From NCBI RefSeq assembly GCF_025118155.1, contig NW_026251389.1:620001-684000 (forward strand): 64,000 bases of DNA, given 5' to 3'. The notes under the pieces are model-generated. The model did not search any database. It saw only the letters and a list, made by a program, of their open reading frames with translations, and was not told the origin of the DNA. The translations under genes were made by a program, and so were the position numbers. This stretch comes from Cokeromyces recurvatus (taxonomy: Eukaryota > Mucoromycota > Mucoromycetes > Mucorales > Mucoraceae). Shown here in pieces: positions 11,638 through 22,996 of this stretch (its first letter is position 1; each line of letters starts with the position of its first letter).

Positions 11638-12701
11638 AGTTGCTAGTTATATGGGATAAAAAAAAAGTCAAAAAATAAAAAAATTGTTGAGTTTTCTTAA
11701 ATTTATACAGTTAAAATAAGAAAAAAAAAATTAAATCGGAATCTAAATTGATAAAAACTACGTATACTTACGGTTATCAGATCTTAATTGAGAGTGTTTG
11801 GGTAATACAATCTTTTTCCTTTTTTTTTTTTAAAAAAAAATGATGCTTTACGGATTTCCTTATTTAAGTAAATAATAAATAGAAGCATTTTACAATCAAA
11901 AAAATGGTCTTGAATATAGAGAAAAGGACCAACAACTCTAATTCTAATAATATAATAAAACAACGGAGATATTATTATAACATTATTTATGATAGCGATT
12001 AATATTACTTGTTGTGAAAAGCATGACTGTATAAGCGGAATAACAATGTATACACGTATATACAAGAAAGATGATCTTTTTCTTTAAAACTAATTGTACT
12101 CATTATCGCGCATAGTAATTAATGGATAGCTATATTCATTTTTATTAGAATGAATACTTGTATAAAATCTAATTTTTATACTAGCTAATGCGTTGTTAAA
12201 GAGGAATAATATACTCAAAATGGAAAAAGGATATACCGATTTATAAAAGATGGAGTATATAATTAGATAAGATAAAAAGACAATATTGATTCTGTACTTT
12301 AAAAAAAATATACAAATAAACAGTAAACTAAATATTTACATATTATACATAAAATGATAATACAAGTGAATAGCTTATAGATTTTACGTTAATTAGTAAT
12401 ATATCTTCTGCTACTGTAAACCATTTAAGAAAAGAGCTATTTAAAATAAATAATAGCTCTCACCTTTTCATTAATTGAGTAAATAAATCTTTGTTATGAG
12501 TAGTTAAATGTGTGCTTTTTTTTTTTCTTTAAAAGGCTTAAAACCAAGCCTGATATATGGAATTCAAAACTATAATTTTTTTTTAGACTAGTTAAGGCTG
12601 TTATAGAAAAAAAAAAGTATCTTGTGACTTGTTTATACTAGCGCGAAATATGCCAAATATGTAGGTTTTTTTTTTCTTTGATTTATATAAATTGATTTAA
12701 C
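11638..12701. other. Divergent intergenic region (siderophore gene / TPR-like gene)
   Basis: About 1.06 kb of AT-rich DNA between divergent genes. It carries the TTATCAGAT site listed separately and further GATA cores (AGATAAGATAA near 12264-12275, TGATAA near 12355). No other gene or RNA was recognised. Confidence 0.5.
11774..11782 (-). promoter_or_regulatory. ATCTGATAA: consensus site of fungal GATA iron regulators
   Basis: TTATCAGAT on the plus strand reads ATCTGATAA on the coding strand of the siderophore synthetase, 137 bp upstream of its ATG. It matches ATCWGATAA exactly, the consensus bound by fungal iron-repressor GATA factors (Fep1, SreA, SRE, Urbs1, Sfu1). It lies just upstream of a possible 5'UTR intron donor, so it may be inside or next to the leader. 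Function here is inference. Confidence 0.5.
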
Positions 12702-13751
12702 ATGTCAATAGAAGAACAAGATGACATCTTTAACTTTGATTTTGACGATGATGTGTTTATAACAAAAGAAGAAAAAGAAAAATTAAATATATCCAAAGTT
12801 AATTATGAAGCTAAATTAGAAACCGATGGAGTAATAACAAAAGATGTAGTTTTTTTTTAAGATCTATAATTATTAATTTATTTTATATAGTGGTTTCATA
12901 ATCATAATAAAAGCATCGATGAAATCATGTTAGAACAACATGGGGCTAATCAATTAAGAAATGCGATTGAACATGATTATTTTTATAAAAGATATGATCG
13001 AGCTTTAACAAATGCACTTGGATATATTCGAGTTGCTCAAAACAATAAAGAATGCAAAGTATCGGGAACAAAAGAAATGACTGATATTGCAATGCATTGT
13101 GCAGCAAAGCTTGAGAAGTTAGATGTGTTAAAAGAATTATTGTGGAATAAATCAGTAAGAAAAAAGAAATGATTTTTTTTTAAAAAAAAAAAAGAATTGT
13201 ATACATTAATATAATAATAGCATACACAAGATACAGGGTTATTCTTATTAAGAGCCAAGTTTTATCCATTAGTAGAAGCTTATGGAGAAGCAATAGATGC
13301 ATGTATCGCCTATAATAAAGAAAGAAGTTCAGATTATCGGGTTTGGTCTCTGATGGCAGATACTTTTATGAAATCAGCAGCAACTAAGCCTTTATTAAAA
13401 AAGGACGAAGAGATGCGGTATCATTTAGCTAACTTATGTATGAGACGTGCTATTCATATCATGACAAATTTTCGATGGAAAAGAAATATTGACTGTGTAA
13501 ATGCAAGATTTGTAAAGGATCTCGAAGGACTTCAATCACGTTTACAACAAACTATAGATCATGACGGTGATGTTGATAAATTTATAAGCTGGATGAATGA
13601 CAACCATCAACAAATAAAAAAAGAACAACAAAGGGCAAAAGGATTAGATGAATTTGCCTGGGATGATATTGTTTGGATCCATAAAGATTGGGCTTTACGC
13701 GATTTTTCTGACAAAGTAGATGAAGACTATAAACCAGTTAAAGACTTATAA
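12702..13751 (+). CDS. TPR-like protein of unknown function, 3 exons
   Basis: Exons 12702-12845, 12891-13154 and 13221-13751 join to 312 aa. The N-terminus is short and acidic (EEQDDIFNFDFDDDVF), followed by a WF-containing stretch and alpha-helical pairs that look like tetratricopeptide repeats: HDYFYKRYDRALTNALGYI, DIAMHCAAKLEKLDVL, LLRAKFYPLVEAYGEAIDAC, DYRVWSLMADTFMK and MRYHLANLCMRRAIHI. The layout (acidic N-terminus, YEAKL.....WF, then TPR-like helices) resembles the animal orphan protein C8orf76, but I could not align it and offer this only as a lead. The exon 3 acceptor at 13221 was chosen because nearer AG sites break the frame. Convergent with the WOPR gene. Confidence 0.6.
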
Positions 13752-13939
13752 AAATTTTTTTGTTTTTTTTTTATTATATGTATAATATACATACATATAT
13801 TTAATATATATTTATATTTTTATATATGTACAAATTAATAATATACATAATACATATATATACAAGAGGTATGTGTATGTATACGTGTATATATATTTAT
13901 ATATATAGCATGCACGCCTTCTTTAATTTTCTTTTTTTT

Positions 13940-15758
13940 TTATTCCAAATTGGTAAAGAGATGATTTTGTAGTTCAGATATAAATTGAGATTCATTATGT
14001 TGAAACGGCTGGCTAGTAGTTGATGCTGAAGATGGACGCTGTTGATAAAAGTTTAGATAATTACTCATACTGCTACTATTATTAGTACTAAGTTCATCTA
14101 AAGGATGTTTCATTTGTTGTGAAGAAGTAACAGAGGCACTAGTAGCAACAGAGCTGCTAGGCAACGATGAATACCCATAAGGCTGTCCTTCTATTGATGA
14201 GGTTGCTCGCATAGCGTAAGGAAGACCCATTGTCTGCAACAAATCGTTACTATTTTGATTATTTCTACTATTATTACTGTTGCTCTTACTATGTTCGGTT
14301 ACATTATGAGTTGTTGAAGGAGAAGATGAATTGGTATTATTGTTATTACTTAAAGGATGAACTGGGTTTAATAGTTGTCCTAAATTAGGCGTAGCAAAAC
14401 GTTCGCTTTGCTGCTGTTGTTGTTGTCGTTGTTGTTGTTGCCGAGAATTGGCAGAAAAAGGGGAATTATCAATGGGTAAAATAGGATCCATAGAACGATG
14501 AGGTGAAGTAGGATTAGTAGTAGTATTAGTGTCTGTTGTTGTATTAGTATTGTTATGTTCATAATTAAGTGAATCAAAAGGAGGTAAATTATTAATAGAT
14601 GAAGTAGAGTAATGGCGTTGATGTTGAGAATAACGAGAAGGTGAGGTCATAGGTGTGTTTGGAGAAGGCACCAGATTAAGGGGTGAAGTCTGCACAGTTG
14701 GATGTAAACCGTTTGTTAGACTTAAATGACGAGATTGATTAAAATCATATCCATTATTATTGTTATTATTTCCATACATAATTGAATTCTGTTGAAATTG
14801 ATTTGAAGAAGATGAGGCAATAGAGAAAGAAGCTCTATGTTGTTGCTGTTGTTGTTGTTGCTGTTGTGGAGGTAAATAAGGGTGATATGCTAAAAGTGAA
14901 GAAGATTGATCTTGACCACGAATAGATCCGATAGACATACGGTGAGGAGGACGTAGCATACGATGAGTGTAACTTGAAGCGGTAGAGGAGGATCCTTCGG
15001 TGGTTATTGTCTGTCCTGAAGAATCAAAAGTAGGCTCTACAAAAGGAGGTATTCTAAAATTTTCTTTTGCTAATAGCTCAGGAGATATTTCAAGACTAGC
15101 TAATTCAGGTACAGAGGACGGAGCCCTCAGTTTTTCCTGAAGTACATCATTTGGGTCATAATAAGAGATTAAATGCTGAGCAACACCATTCAATACAATA
15201 GACATTGTTTTTTTGATTAAACCATTCTCTTTAAATCGATATGAATCTGAAAGACTACCAATCAATTGACGTTCTCTATCTCGATTAATAGAACCATCAA
15301 TACTAAAGCTTCTTCGTATTGTTGTATTATTTAATGGATTTCCAAAACTCATATCAGTATTGCTACTATGATTATAAGCCGATAATCTTTTTTTATTTTC
15401 TCCTGCACCTTTTTTATTATCAAGCTCTCGGTAAATTAGAAAATTACCTAGAATACGTGATGGGCTCCAAACGCGTCCATCCGTCCAACGCTTAATACCT
15501 AAATTTATCCAATATATAAGTCTATATTATTTTATGTATCATTTTTTTTTAAAAAAATGAAAAGAAAGGGGGGGGCTTTAACCTACCTGATTCTTTCTCG
15601 TCAAAAACAAAAACTGAGCCAGACCGAATCATTTTACGGTCTCTTTCTTGTAAACGTTTAGTAATTTTTGGTAATAAACCTCTACGACATCCTTCAAAGA
15701 TAAGCAAGACATCTTGGGTTGTTTCAATATAACCATGAAAAGTTTCTGTGACTAACAT
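13940..15758 (-). CDS. WOPR (Gti1/Pac2 family) transcription factor
   Basis: Exons 15587-15758 and 13940-15498 on the minus strand join to 576 aa. The N-terminal WOPR DNA-binding domain is clear: FHGYIETTQDVLLIFEGCRRG, then RSGSVFVFDEKESG across the intron to IKRWTDGRVWSPSRILGNFLIYREL, and the second WOPR box ENGLIKKTMSIVLNG with HLISYYDP. The rest (about residues 220-576) is low-complexity and disordered, with Gln, Asn and Ser tracts encoded by trinucleotide repeats, as in other WOPR proteins. Members such as Wor1, Ryp1, Gti1 and Pac2 control morphology, development and virulence programmes in fungi. The glutamine tracts are likely to vary in length between strains. Confidence 0.93.
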
Positions 15759-16719
15759 AATAGATAATTACAATATATAAACAAGGTGTACTGTATTAAA
15801 AGATTAAAATTGAATGAAATGTTAGAATTGTAAATGCAATGTCAATAAAACTAAAAATAAAATAAATATTAAACCCATAAAAAAAAGGAGGAAAAAAACC
15901 CAATTTTTGTTGTTTTTTTTTGTGCTTTGCCAAAAAAAAAAAGAAAAAAAAAAGCGGGGACCATGTCACACTTTTTCTTCATAGACTGCGGAACATATAT
16001 TTACCCTGTCTATTATTACTACTGTTATGCATGTTTATTTACCACACAAATATTATTGTATCTTAGTTTACTTAAAGAAATGATGACTATAGCATGTCGA
16101 CATTATTTATTATAAAATTCCCTTTTTTAGGTTTTTCATTGAGACAAAAAAGTTAAACACCCACAAAAAAAAATAAGTTGACATTTTTTATGATTAGTAG
16201 TTCATTTTTCTTCCTTCCTTTACTTATGCATTTTGTGTTTGTAAAGCATTTCTTTTCTTGTTCCTGATCCTTTTATTAATCCTCTTCTTTTTGTTATTAT
16301 TATTATTAGCTAATAAATAAAAAAAGAAGAAAAAAGTCCCCCAAGACTAAATATAAAAGCTATCGTGAATAACCTGGGGAAACGAAGAAGAATACAGAAG
16401 ATTTATGCTAGATTTGTCCTGCAAGTGTTTCGCTGATAATATGAGTGGCAAATAGATTTCCAAATTTGTATCGAATTTTCCTTTAGAAAAAGATAAATTT
16501 AATCGAATTCAATTTTAAGTTCCGAATGAAAAGGAAGTAGCTGAAGTTACATTTTCAGCAAGTCTTTTACTTTGAAATTAGATCATTCCAATTTTTTTTA
16601 AACATGGACCAGGTTATTTATAAAGACAACTAATGAAACAAAATTAACCAATATATTTATGTACGAAATAAAACAAGATAAAGTAAGTCGCTTAACTTGG
16701 CGCGTTACTGATTGTAACT

Positions 16720-16795
16720 AGTGCCCTGATGACGTGTTGAAACAAATGGAATAAAGCAGGAATGATATGTGAATAATAATAATAATAATAATAAA
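16720..16795 (+). repeat. Possible 3' tail of a non-LTR retrotransposon with (AAT)n end
   Basis: A GC-richer stretch containing GCCCTGATGACGTGTTGAAAC is followed by A-rich sequence and an (AAT)n microsatellite. Several LINE and SINE families end in a conserved 'CTGATGA..GAAA' segment followed by a simple repeat. No coding part is attached, so this is tentative. Confidence 0.25.
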
Positions 16796-17124
16796 AATAG
16801 GATGTAGTAGTGGAAGCAGTATTAGTAGTATTAGTAAAAAAAAAAACTTAGTTTACAAGAACATTGACATTTAGGAGGAGCATTATTTTTTTTATATAGT
16901 GTCAAACAATTTAGAATTAGGTTACATTGCTGAGTGGAAAATAAAGCATTGAAAGCTTGTTAAAAGATCTGCAACATGTCTAAACAAAGAATATGAAACA
17001 TATCTGAAGAGAAATCTTCATAGCGAAAGCCCTATTATTATAGCGTTAAATAAAATAAAAATAAATTCTACCACGAATTTTATTGGATAATGTCTATTCA
17101 AGACGAGTTTGTGCAGTCTTGTGT

Positions 17125-17182
<58 letters not shown>

Positions 17183-18084
17183 CATATATATATTTATATT
17201 GTTTATTCAGTTGAGAATAGATAGTAATGATGTCTATAAATGATTGAAAGATATCTGGACTATATTAATAACTAAATGCCTTTTTTATATATTATATTAA
17301 TAATAAACCTACTTTCTGCAAATGTATAAAACGTAACACTCTCGGTCAAAAGAAATAAGAAAAAATATAATATTGCTGCAGCACTGAAATGTAAAGCAAA
17401 GTTGATTATTATATCCTCTTATACAGCTGAAGAAAATAGGTTGGGCCAGCAAAAAAAAAAAAAAAGGGACAACCAATGTAAAAAAACAGGACCATCAAAG
17501 TTTTCTTGGAAGGTACACTACTTTGTTTTTTATGCTTTTTTTGTTCAGCGTTTATCGCTGCAGGTCTTCCCAAATCCATGTAAGATTGGACTAGATAATT
17601 TTTCGCTGACTTCAAAAGAAGATATTTCTTCCCATTATCATTTACCAAATCGTGCCTTTGGTAGAGCTTTTTAGCAGTTTTCTTTTAATTTATACTTTTG
17701 ACTATAAAAGTTTTCATCACGTATTCAATTACTGGAAAAATAATGCTTGAGAATAAACAAGGAGATATTGTTGACGAAAATGGGAATGATGCAATAAATG
17801 TTAAGGACCTGTTCGTTATTAGCCAATAATCTATCGCCTTGTCCTCCTTCTATCGTTGATCGCATCCTTCTCCCTATTGCTTTTGATTGCCCCTTCTTGT
17901 TGCTATTATTTCAACACAAATAAATAGCTCGATGCTTTCTTTCTTTAATAAAAAAAGTAATTTAGTTTTGGTTTAATAATCTTAGCTTCACATCCCTAGA
18001 CTTGCCTATTTACTTTCTTTTGATCTTTCGAGATTGTGCTTTATTTTGATTTTATATTTTATACAGCCTTTGTAAACCTTGGAT

Positions 18085-18280
18085 AAGAACAAAATCCTAC
18101 TCTTTTAAAGATCAAGGAGCACTATCCATTTAAGTATCAATTAAGAACAATATCCTACTCACTCGTAAATAAGGAACATTGTATCCTACTTTGAAGTATT
18201 TTAAGACAAGGAACGATATCAAATAAGTGATAATTGAGGAACAATATCTATCAATATTGATCAAGGGCACTATCCCAATT
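18085..18280 (+). repeat. Degenerate direct-repeat array, unit about 28-37 nt
   Basis: At least seven copies of a variable core close to AAGGAACAATATCC recur (for example near 18085, 18114, 18143, 18171, 18208, 18235, 18263), separated by AT-rich spacers of unequal length. The spacers differ in sequence, but the cores are too degenerate and the spacing too irregular for a CRISPR array, and this is a eukaryote. It is probably an old minisatellite or part of a repeat family. Confidence 0.45.
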
Positions 18281-18489
18281 ATCTATTTTTCTTTCTACTA
18301 TAAATCCATTTTACTCTAAATTTCATCTACCCAAAGGCCATATCCTTACAACATGTAAAATACATAACTGTTATTGAAAAAAATAAGACTTTTTAATTGA
18401 AGAAAAGAGAAAATTTTTGCATGGGAATATGTTATTTGATTATGACTTGAAGAAAAAGAAAAGAGCGAGAGAAATTCATTGCTAGCTGG

Positions 18490-19755
18490 TTAGTCTTGAA
18501 ACTGCAATTTCTGGTTTATAACGGCTTCTTTCCAACGCAATATTTGAGGTATCTGGCTAGTAAAGTTGACAAGTAGTCTTGGTGTTGTTGAGCAGCAGAA
18601 CGACATACGGATTTTTCTAAAATAGCTTTCTTCAAAGGCAAACAATTCCTCGAAATAGATATTGTCATCTAAAAAAGCTCAAGTATATATAAGTAGGTAT
18701 TAGTGTTGTATTGACTAGTAGTTGTTGTTTTTATTCAAACACCGTAAAAGCGGGCACAGAACATGGTCTTGGAGATATTGTCAGGCAAATCAGCAATAAT
18801 GCTGATCATATTAGAGTATAGCTTGTTTATATCATATGCCTCTTTGTTTATGGTGGCATTAACCTTTGATCCTCCAGGAAACTCAACAAGAACTGGCGAT
18901 GTTTTTTTATCATTTATTTTAAGGATGATACCATCCCACTTACTTCTGCCAGTCTTGCAATACTTGTTCTCAATCTAATCTAAAGCAACTGAATCATTGT
19001 TTGATATAAATAGCTGGTTTATGACGTAGATGATAGTATAGATACTGACAGTGCGCTCTCCAGTCACCTGCTTCAACGGGTTGTTTGGGCTATCGATTAA
19101 ATCAAAGCTATAATGACAATAATAGTTAAAGTTTTTTATACATTTTTTTAGTCGAAAAAAAAAAGACTGTGCTTACAAATGACAAACTGTGATTTCGATA
19201 AAGCCAGTATCATGATTCAATACAAGATTAAATGACAGTTTGAAGCCAGCTTGGTAAAGTGCTACTCTAATATATACTGTAGCCAACTTTGATATTGGGA
19301 TAGTATCAAGTAGCTCTTGAGCATACTGAGTTATCTCAATAGTTGGCAAAGTGGAGCGTCGAACAATTTCGTCGTACTTTTCTTGGTCAAAGTGTTCTTC
19401 AAGCATTGTTAGGGCTATAGGAGAGTTAAGATCGACGATCCCCCAAGCAGCCAACTCTTTGCATAATTCTATTAGTTTGAAGTTTCATAAAATGAGTTTC
19501 AATTTTGGACGCTTACCTGTCAGAAGACAAATCTGCTGAAGATCGTAAGATTTCATTAAGTAGTTGCCTTGAATCACCAAGCTGTATAGAATTATTAACC
19601 AGGTCAAAGATATTGTCGCTATTGCTGCTGCTATTGCTAGTGGTTGTTATAGAACAAACTCCGGATATAAGCATAAGTAATATTATAATAGATGAATTAA
19701 ATAAGAAAGGATAAACTATAAGCCTGAATATGAAATAAAACTCTGTATATAACAT
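18490..19755 (-). pseudogene. Broken multi-exon gene of an unrecognised protein family, 5' end replaced by an LTR-like repeat
   Basis: Three well-phased exons read on the minus strand: about 19177-19480, 18743-19107 and 18490-18668. They encode KELAAWGIVDLNSPIALTML, then HFFDLIDSPNNPLKQVTGER, then KWDGIILKINDKKTSPVLVEFPGG, and end in YFRKIRMSFCCSTTPRLL and QILRWKEAVINQ. An in-frame TAG at 18975-18977 interrupts exon 2 of this set between VALD and IENKYC. Upstream of the first exon the frame is ambiguous (two frames are open, one splices with the wrong phase), and from 19645 upstream the sequence is that of an LTR-like repeat. The K-W-D-G-I ... V-E-F-x-G-G pattern faintly recalls PD-(D/E)XK nuclease folds; this is speculation. 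Confidence 0.5.
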
Positions 19756-20583
19756 CTTGTGTTATGTATATAATGATGTATTACATAATATCTGATAATA
19801 TACGAATCAGAGTCATAAAGGACCGAATGATATTATAGTTGGTAGTTGTACACTTTATGCATACAATATTATTTGATTTCAGTTTATAAGACATTCTTGT
19901 GATGAGAAAAATAATATTATAATAAATACTAACTTTACGAAATAATGATAAACAAAGCATAATGTAAGAAGTTATTAATGATAAAGATATATGAATTATA
20001 GATTATATCTATTAGTTATATATACGCATTATTATTATAATATTGTCTAAAATACTAATTTATAAATATAATCATATACTATCTATGATAACTTTATTCT
20101 AATTGAATACACTATATAATATAATGAAATTCATTTAAGTAGTACATTGAGGAATGAATATAATATAAAGAAGCTGGTTAGAATATAAATCTATATATCA
20201 AAAGTGTCTTTTCTATATCATTCACAAGTATGAACAAACGAGATTTCATTATTTTGTTTCAAGGAAAATAACCGGCTAGATCAAGCACCAATAATTTAAT
20301 ATTTATTAGAGTTAACTGAGATTAATTCTCAGTCAGGGCAAAGACTAAAGCTCAAACACAATAGCTTTAATCATTCTATGGGAAAGTATTCTTCTTTCAA
20401 GATATCTTCATTCTGTTCCTGTCGTGAAGTAACCCGTTCTCCACGAGATATAAAATAAGGATCCATTTTGCACTCCTTTTTTTAGAGATACAATTAAATT
20501 TATTCTTATTCAATTTCTTCATTTTATAAAGTTTTCACAGATTTATTCTGTCTTATTCTTTTGTTATCTTTATCTTATCAACA
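19645..20583 (+). repeat. LTR-like repeat, copy A
   Basis: Begins TGTTATAG and appears to end ATCAACA (TG...CA). Its first roughly 125 bp match copy B at 22997 closely, including a shared run from TATAAGCATAAG to GATGAATTAAATAA and ATAAACTATAA. The middle part diverges and the T-rich end segments are similar in kind. It abuts the broken gene on the left and the transposase relic on the right, with no obvious target-site duplication, so it is probably rearranged. Confidence 0.4.
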
Positions 20584-21713
20584 CCATCCAAAAGAATGTT
20601 TAATGTTAATGTGAAATGCGGCTTCATCAACAAAAACACAATTACTCATGAAGTCCATATGTCATGAGCTGATTTATAATGTCATGTTTCTTGCTTAAAC
20701 ATGCAGATCATAAATTTATTTAAGAAATTCTATCTAAAATCTCCTGAATCTCTCTTGATCCGCTCCATCTAATAATATTAAAATCACTAACACTTCATTG
20801 TCAACAACATACCTTATTCGGTCGTAACTAACACTTTTCTGATTCACATCTTATCCTCAGACCTCTTTAACAATTCTTATAAATACCCCCATCAATTTAA
20901 ATTCATAAATAAAATGATTGACTTTAGAACTACTGTTCGGTCTCGTTGACTCTTTTTGTCTTAATATTATTTTTTATTTTCTAATATTTTTTATTTCATA
21001 TTTTAAAAGAAATATTACGCCATATCTGTCTCTTGTTACTTTAAGACCCATTGATATCTCTCTTCAATTTTCGTCGGACTGTTTCCTTCTACTGAATAAA
21101 AGTAAACCCTCTTTAGCGTAATATTGTACTTTTGGGTCTCAAAGATGTGCAAAGCAGTTTTCAAAATTTTGAGATCAATAAACTGGGTTGTCAAGTTCTC
21201 CATCATCTCATCCAAAACTATGTCAGGCTTTTTGTCGATAAGCTCTGTCAAAAAATCTTTATGCTAATCATTCAACGGAGAAGGTCTTCCAACTGGTTTT
21301 TCACTTCCACTTTGTCCACCAAGAACCTCAGTGCCTTCGTTAGCCTCCTCTTTTTTAAGCCAATTTCGAGCAGTACTAGGTGGAATTTTCATCTACACCG
21401 CAGCACTGCGAACGCTACGACCTTTTTAATAGATCAAGAAAAAAAGTGCTTCCTTATCCTCACTCTTGTACGATCTATAGGTCCCACTTTTGGCTTCCTG
21501 TTCCGTTTTAGGTGTCTCAGAAACATCCTGCTTGCGGGCTATGATAGCCTTGGGAGCCTTTTCAGGAGGCTTCAAGTCTAGGTATAGTCCGTATTCCGTG
21601 ATTTCATTCAGGGGAAAGGTCTCATTGTCAACTTCCATATCAAGAACAGCAACTTCATTTACACTGTCATCATACAACTTTCCGCTACCGTCTTCATGCA
21701 AAAATTCGTCCAT
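20584..21713 (-). pseudogene. Tc1/IS630-type (DDE) transposase relic
   Basis: Minus-strand fragments in order: an N-terminal part from ATG at 21713 (MDEFLHEDGSGKLYDDSVNE), a helix-turn-helix region (KGRSVRSAAV, MKIPPSTARNWLKKEEANEG, VGRPSPLND, HKDFLTELIDKKPDI), then the linker (KRVYFYSVEGNSPTKIEERYQWVLK, broken here). About 350 bp of foreign sequence follow, and then NCVFVDEAAFHINIKHSF, which carries the first catalytic Asp motif of Tc1/IS630 transposases. In-frame stops occur before KGRSV, before MKIPP and inside LND.HKD, and 2 extra nucleotides precede DFMSN. The 3' half is missing where LTR-like copy A begins. No complete terminal inverted repeats were found. Confidence 0.7.
20680..21034. 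mobile_element. Roughly 350-bp insertion within the transposase relic
   Basis: The transposase reading stops after QWVLK and resumes at a MDFMSNCVFVDE-type segment about 350 bp away, although related transposases run straight through. The intervening AT-rich DNA has no coding potential. A TTTA tetranucleotide occurs at both borders and may be a target duplication, but TTTA is common here. Borders are approximate. Confidence 0.35.
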
Positions 21714-21749
21714 TTTAATAAGGCTGGTTTATAAAAAATAAAGGAAAGA

Positions 21750-22660
21750 GGGAAAACTTATTTTGTGCCATTTTTTAGTCCTGACTTTGATACAATTTTT
21801 TTCAACTTTTGCGCCAATAATTTCGGAAAATAGTGTATTTTTCCCAATGTTGTAAAAAAAAAAAATGAGTCAGCTCCCTTTTACCCCTAACTAAATTAGT
21901 ATAAAAAATGGCCTTTTTTTATGTCGTTCAGCTGGTGAACAAAGTGTACTTTTTTTTGTTGTTGATGTATCTCAATAATATTTATTCAATTTCAGTCTAT
22001 TTTTTTAAAACCCGTAACACCAAAGTAAGTGACGTCTGCGGCGTTTACGCATGAAAGTTGCACTTTAACCATCACATTTTTTTTTTAAGGGGGAATGAAT
22101 ATTGATGACGAAGACACCAACGAATTAATATTTTTCTGTCTGTTTAAAGAACACATTTTTTATCTTTTCATCTGCTTCCATAAAAGCCTGTTAACTTGAT
22201 CAAAGAGATCAAAGAAAAAATAAATTGGTGTAGATGCGCTCTATACATTTACATCTTTGCATTATTGAAGTTTACTTACAACTGTTTCAGACGACAGTCT
22301 TGGCTTTGGCTTGTAGGGATGCGGCATGCATCATACAAAAATAAGGTGATTCTTATTTTTGTCACTTATAGGCGACAGTGCTCTGGACCAGGACAAGTTG
22401 GGTATTTTATTTCCTACGACTCTCATGACATGAGCAGTGAGTAAACTTCAAATAAAGCTCCTGGCTATTCCCATTGAATGCGCTGCGTCTAACACTGATG
22501 TAACCCGACTGCATTTCTCTTACTTCCAATCTCTTTCGTTCTTGTTCTTGTACATACCTGACAATTCTTTCAGCATCTTTCTGACGAACACACAGTGATG
22601 AATTCGTATACAGAACCATTTTGCGTCAAACGACATTTATTTGAATATTTTACGAGGTGC
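21750..22660. other. Non-coding relic zone
   Basis: About 0.9 kb between the transposase and reverse transcriptase relics. One minus-strand frame (22619 to 22407) reads SLCVRQKDAERIVRYVQEQE and MQSGYISVRRSAFNGN, charged and plausible as protein, but matches nothing I recognise. The left transposon terminus would be expected near 21780-22100 but I could not delimit it. Confidence 0.35.
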
Positions 22661-22674
22661 AGGCAAAACATCTA

Positions 22675-22988
22675 CAAACCACCCCGTAAAGCACCAGGCG
22701 TCGAGCACTTACGCATTGAGACTTTAAAACCTCTTCAATCAATATTATCACCCTTGCTATATCATTTATTCTGCTTATGCTGGCAATGGTCCTTTGTCCC
22801 TGCAAATTAGCGTCTAGCACAAGTCGTCCCAATTTACAAAAAAGGCTCCCCTCATGACCCAACTAATTATCGACCGATTAGTTTAGCATCTGTTTTCCGT
22901 AAGATCTTTGAGCACTGTTTAAAACATCTGCTACAAGATGAAGCTCCCCTCCTAGATATTGCCCAAGGAGGATTCCGTGAATGCTGAA
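22675..22988 (+). pseudogene. LINE-type reverse transcriptase fragment
   Basis: Reads APGVEHLRIETLKPLQ, WQWSFVPAN, then after an in-frame TAG (22808-22810) RLAQVVPIYKKGSPHDPTNY RPISLASVFRKIFEHCLK and DIAQGGFRE. The P-[IV]-x-K-K-G...D-P-x-N-Y-R-P-I-S-L block and the QGGFR motif are classic RT motifs 1-2 of non-LTR retrotransposons. The catalytic F/YADD motif is absent because the fragment ends a few bases before LTR-like copy B. Confidence 0.85.
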
Positions 22989-22996
22989 GTTCTCTG

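Larger units (their letters stand above)
15759..18489. other. Gene-poor region with repeats
   Basis: About 2.7 kb without a supportable gene. It contains a LINE-tail-like segment (16720-16795), a pure T tract of roughly 52 nt (about 17127-17178), one copy of a short inverted repeat shared with 25.29 kb, and a degenerate direct-repeat array at 18085-18280. Open frames here lack domains and are interrupted by homopolymers. Confidence 0.55.

Noticed and set aside
17402..17674. Open frames on both strands at 17.4-17.67 kb
   Set aside because: They run through homopolymers and the TE-like short repeat, have no domain and no splice context.
18085..18280. CRISPR-like array
   Set aside because: Repeats are degenerate, spacing is irregular, no cas genes are present and the genome is eukaryotic.
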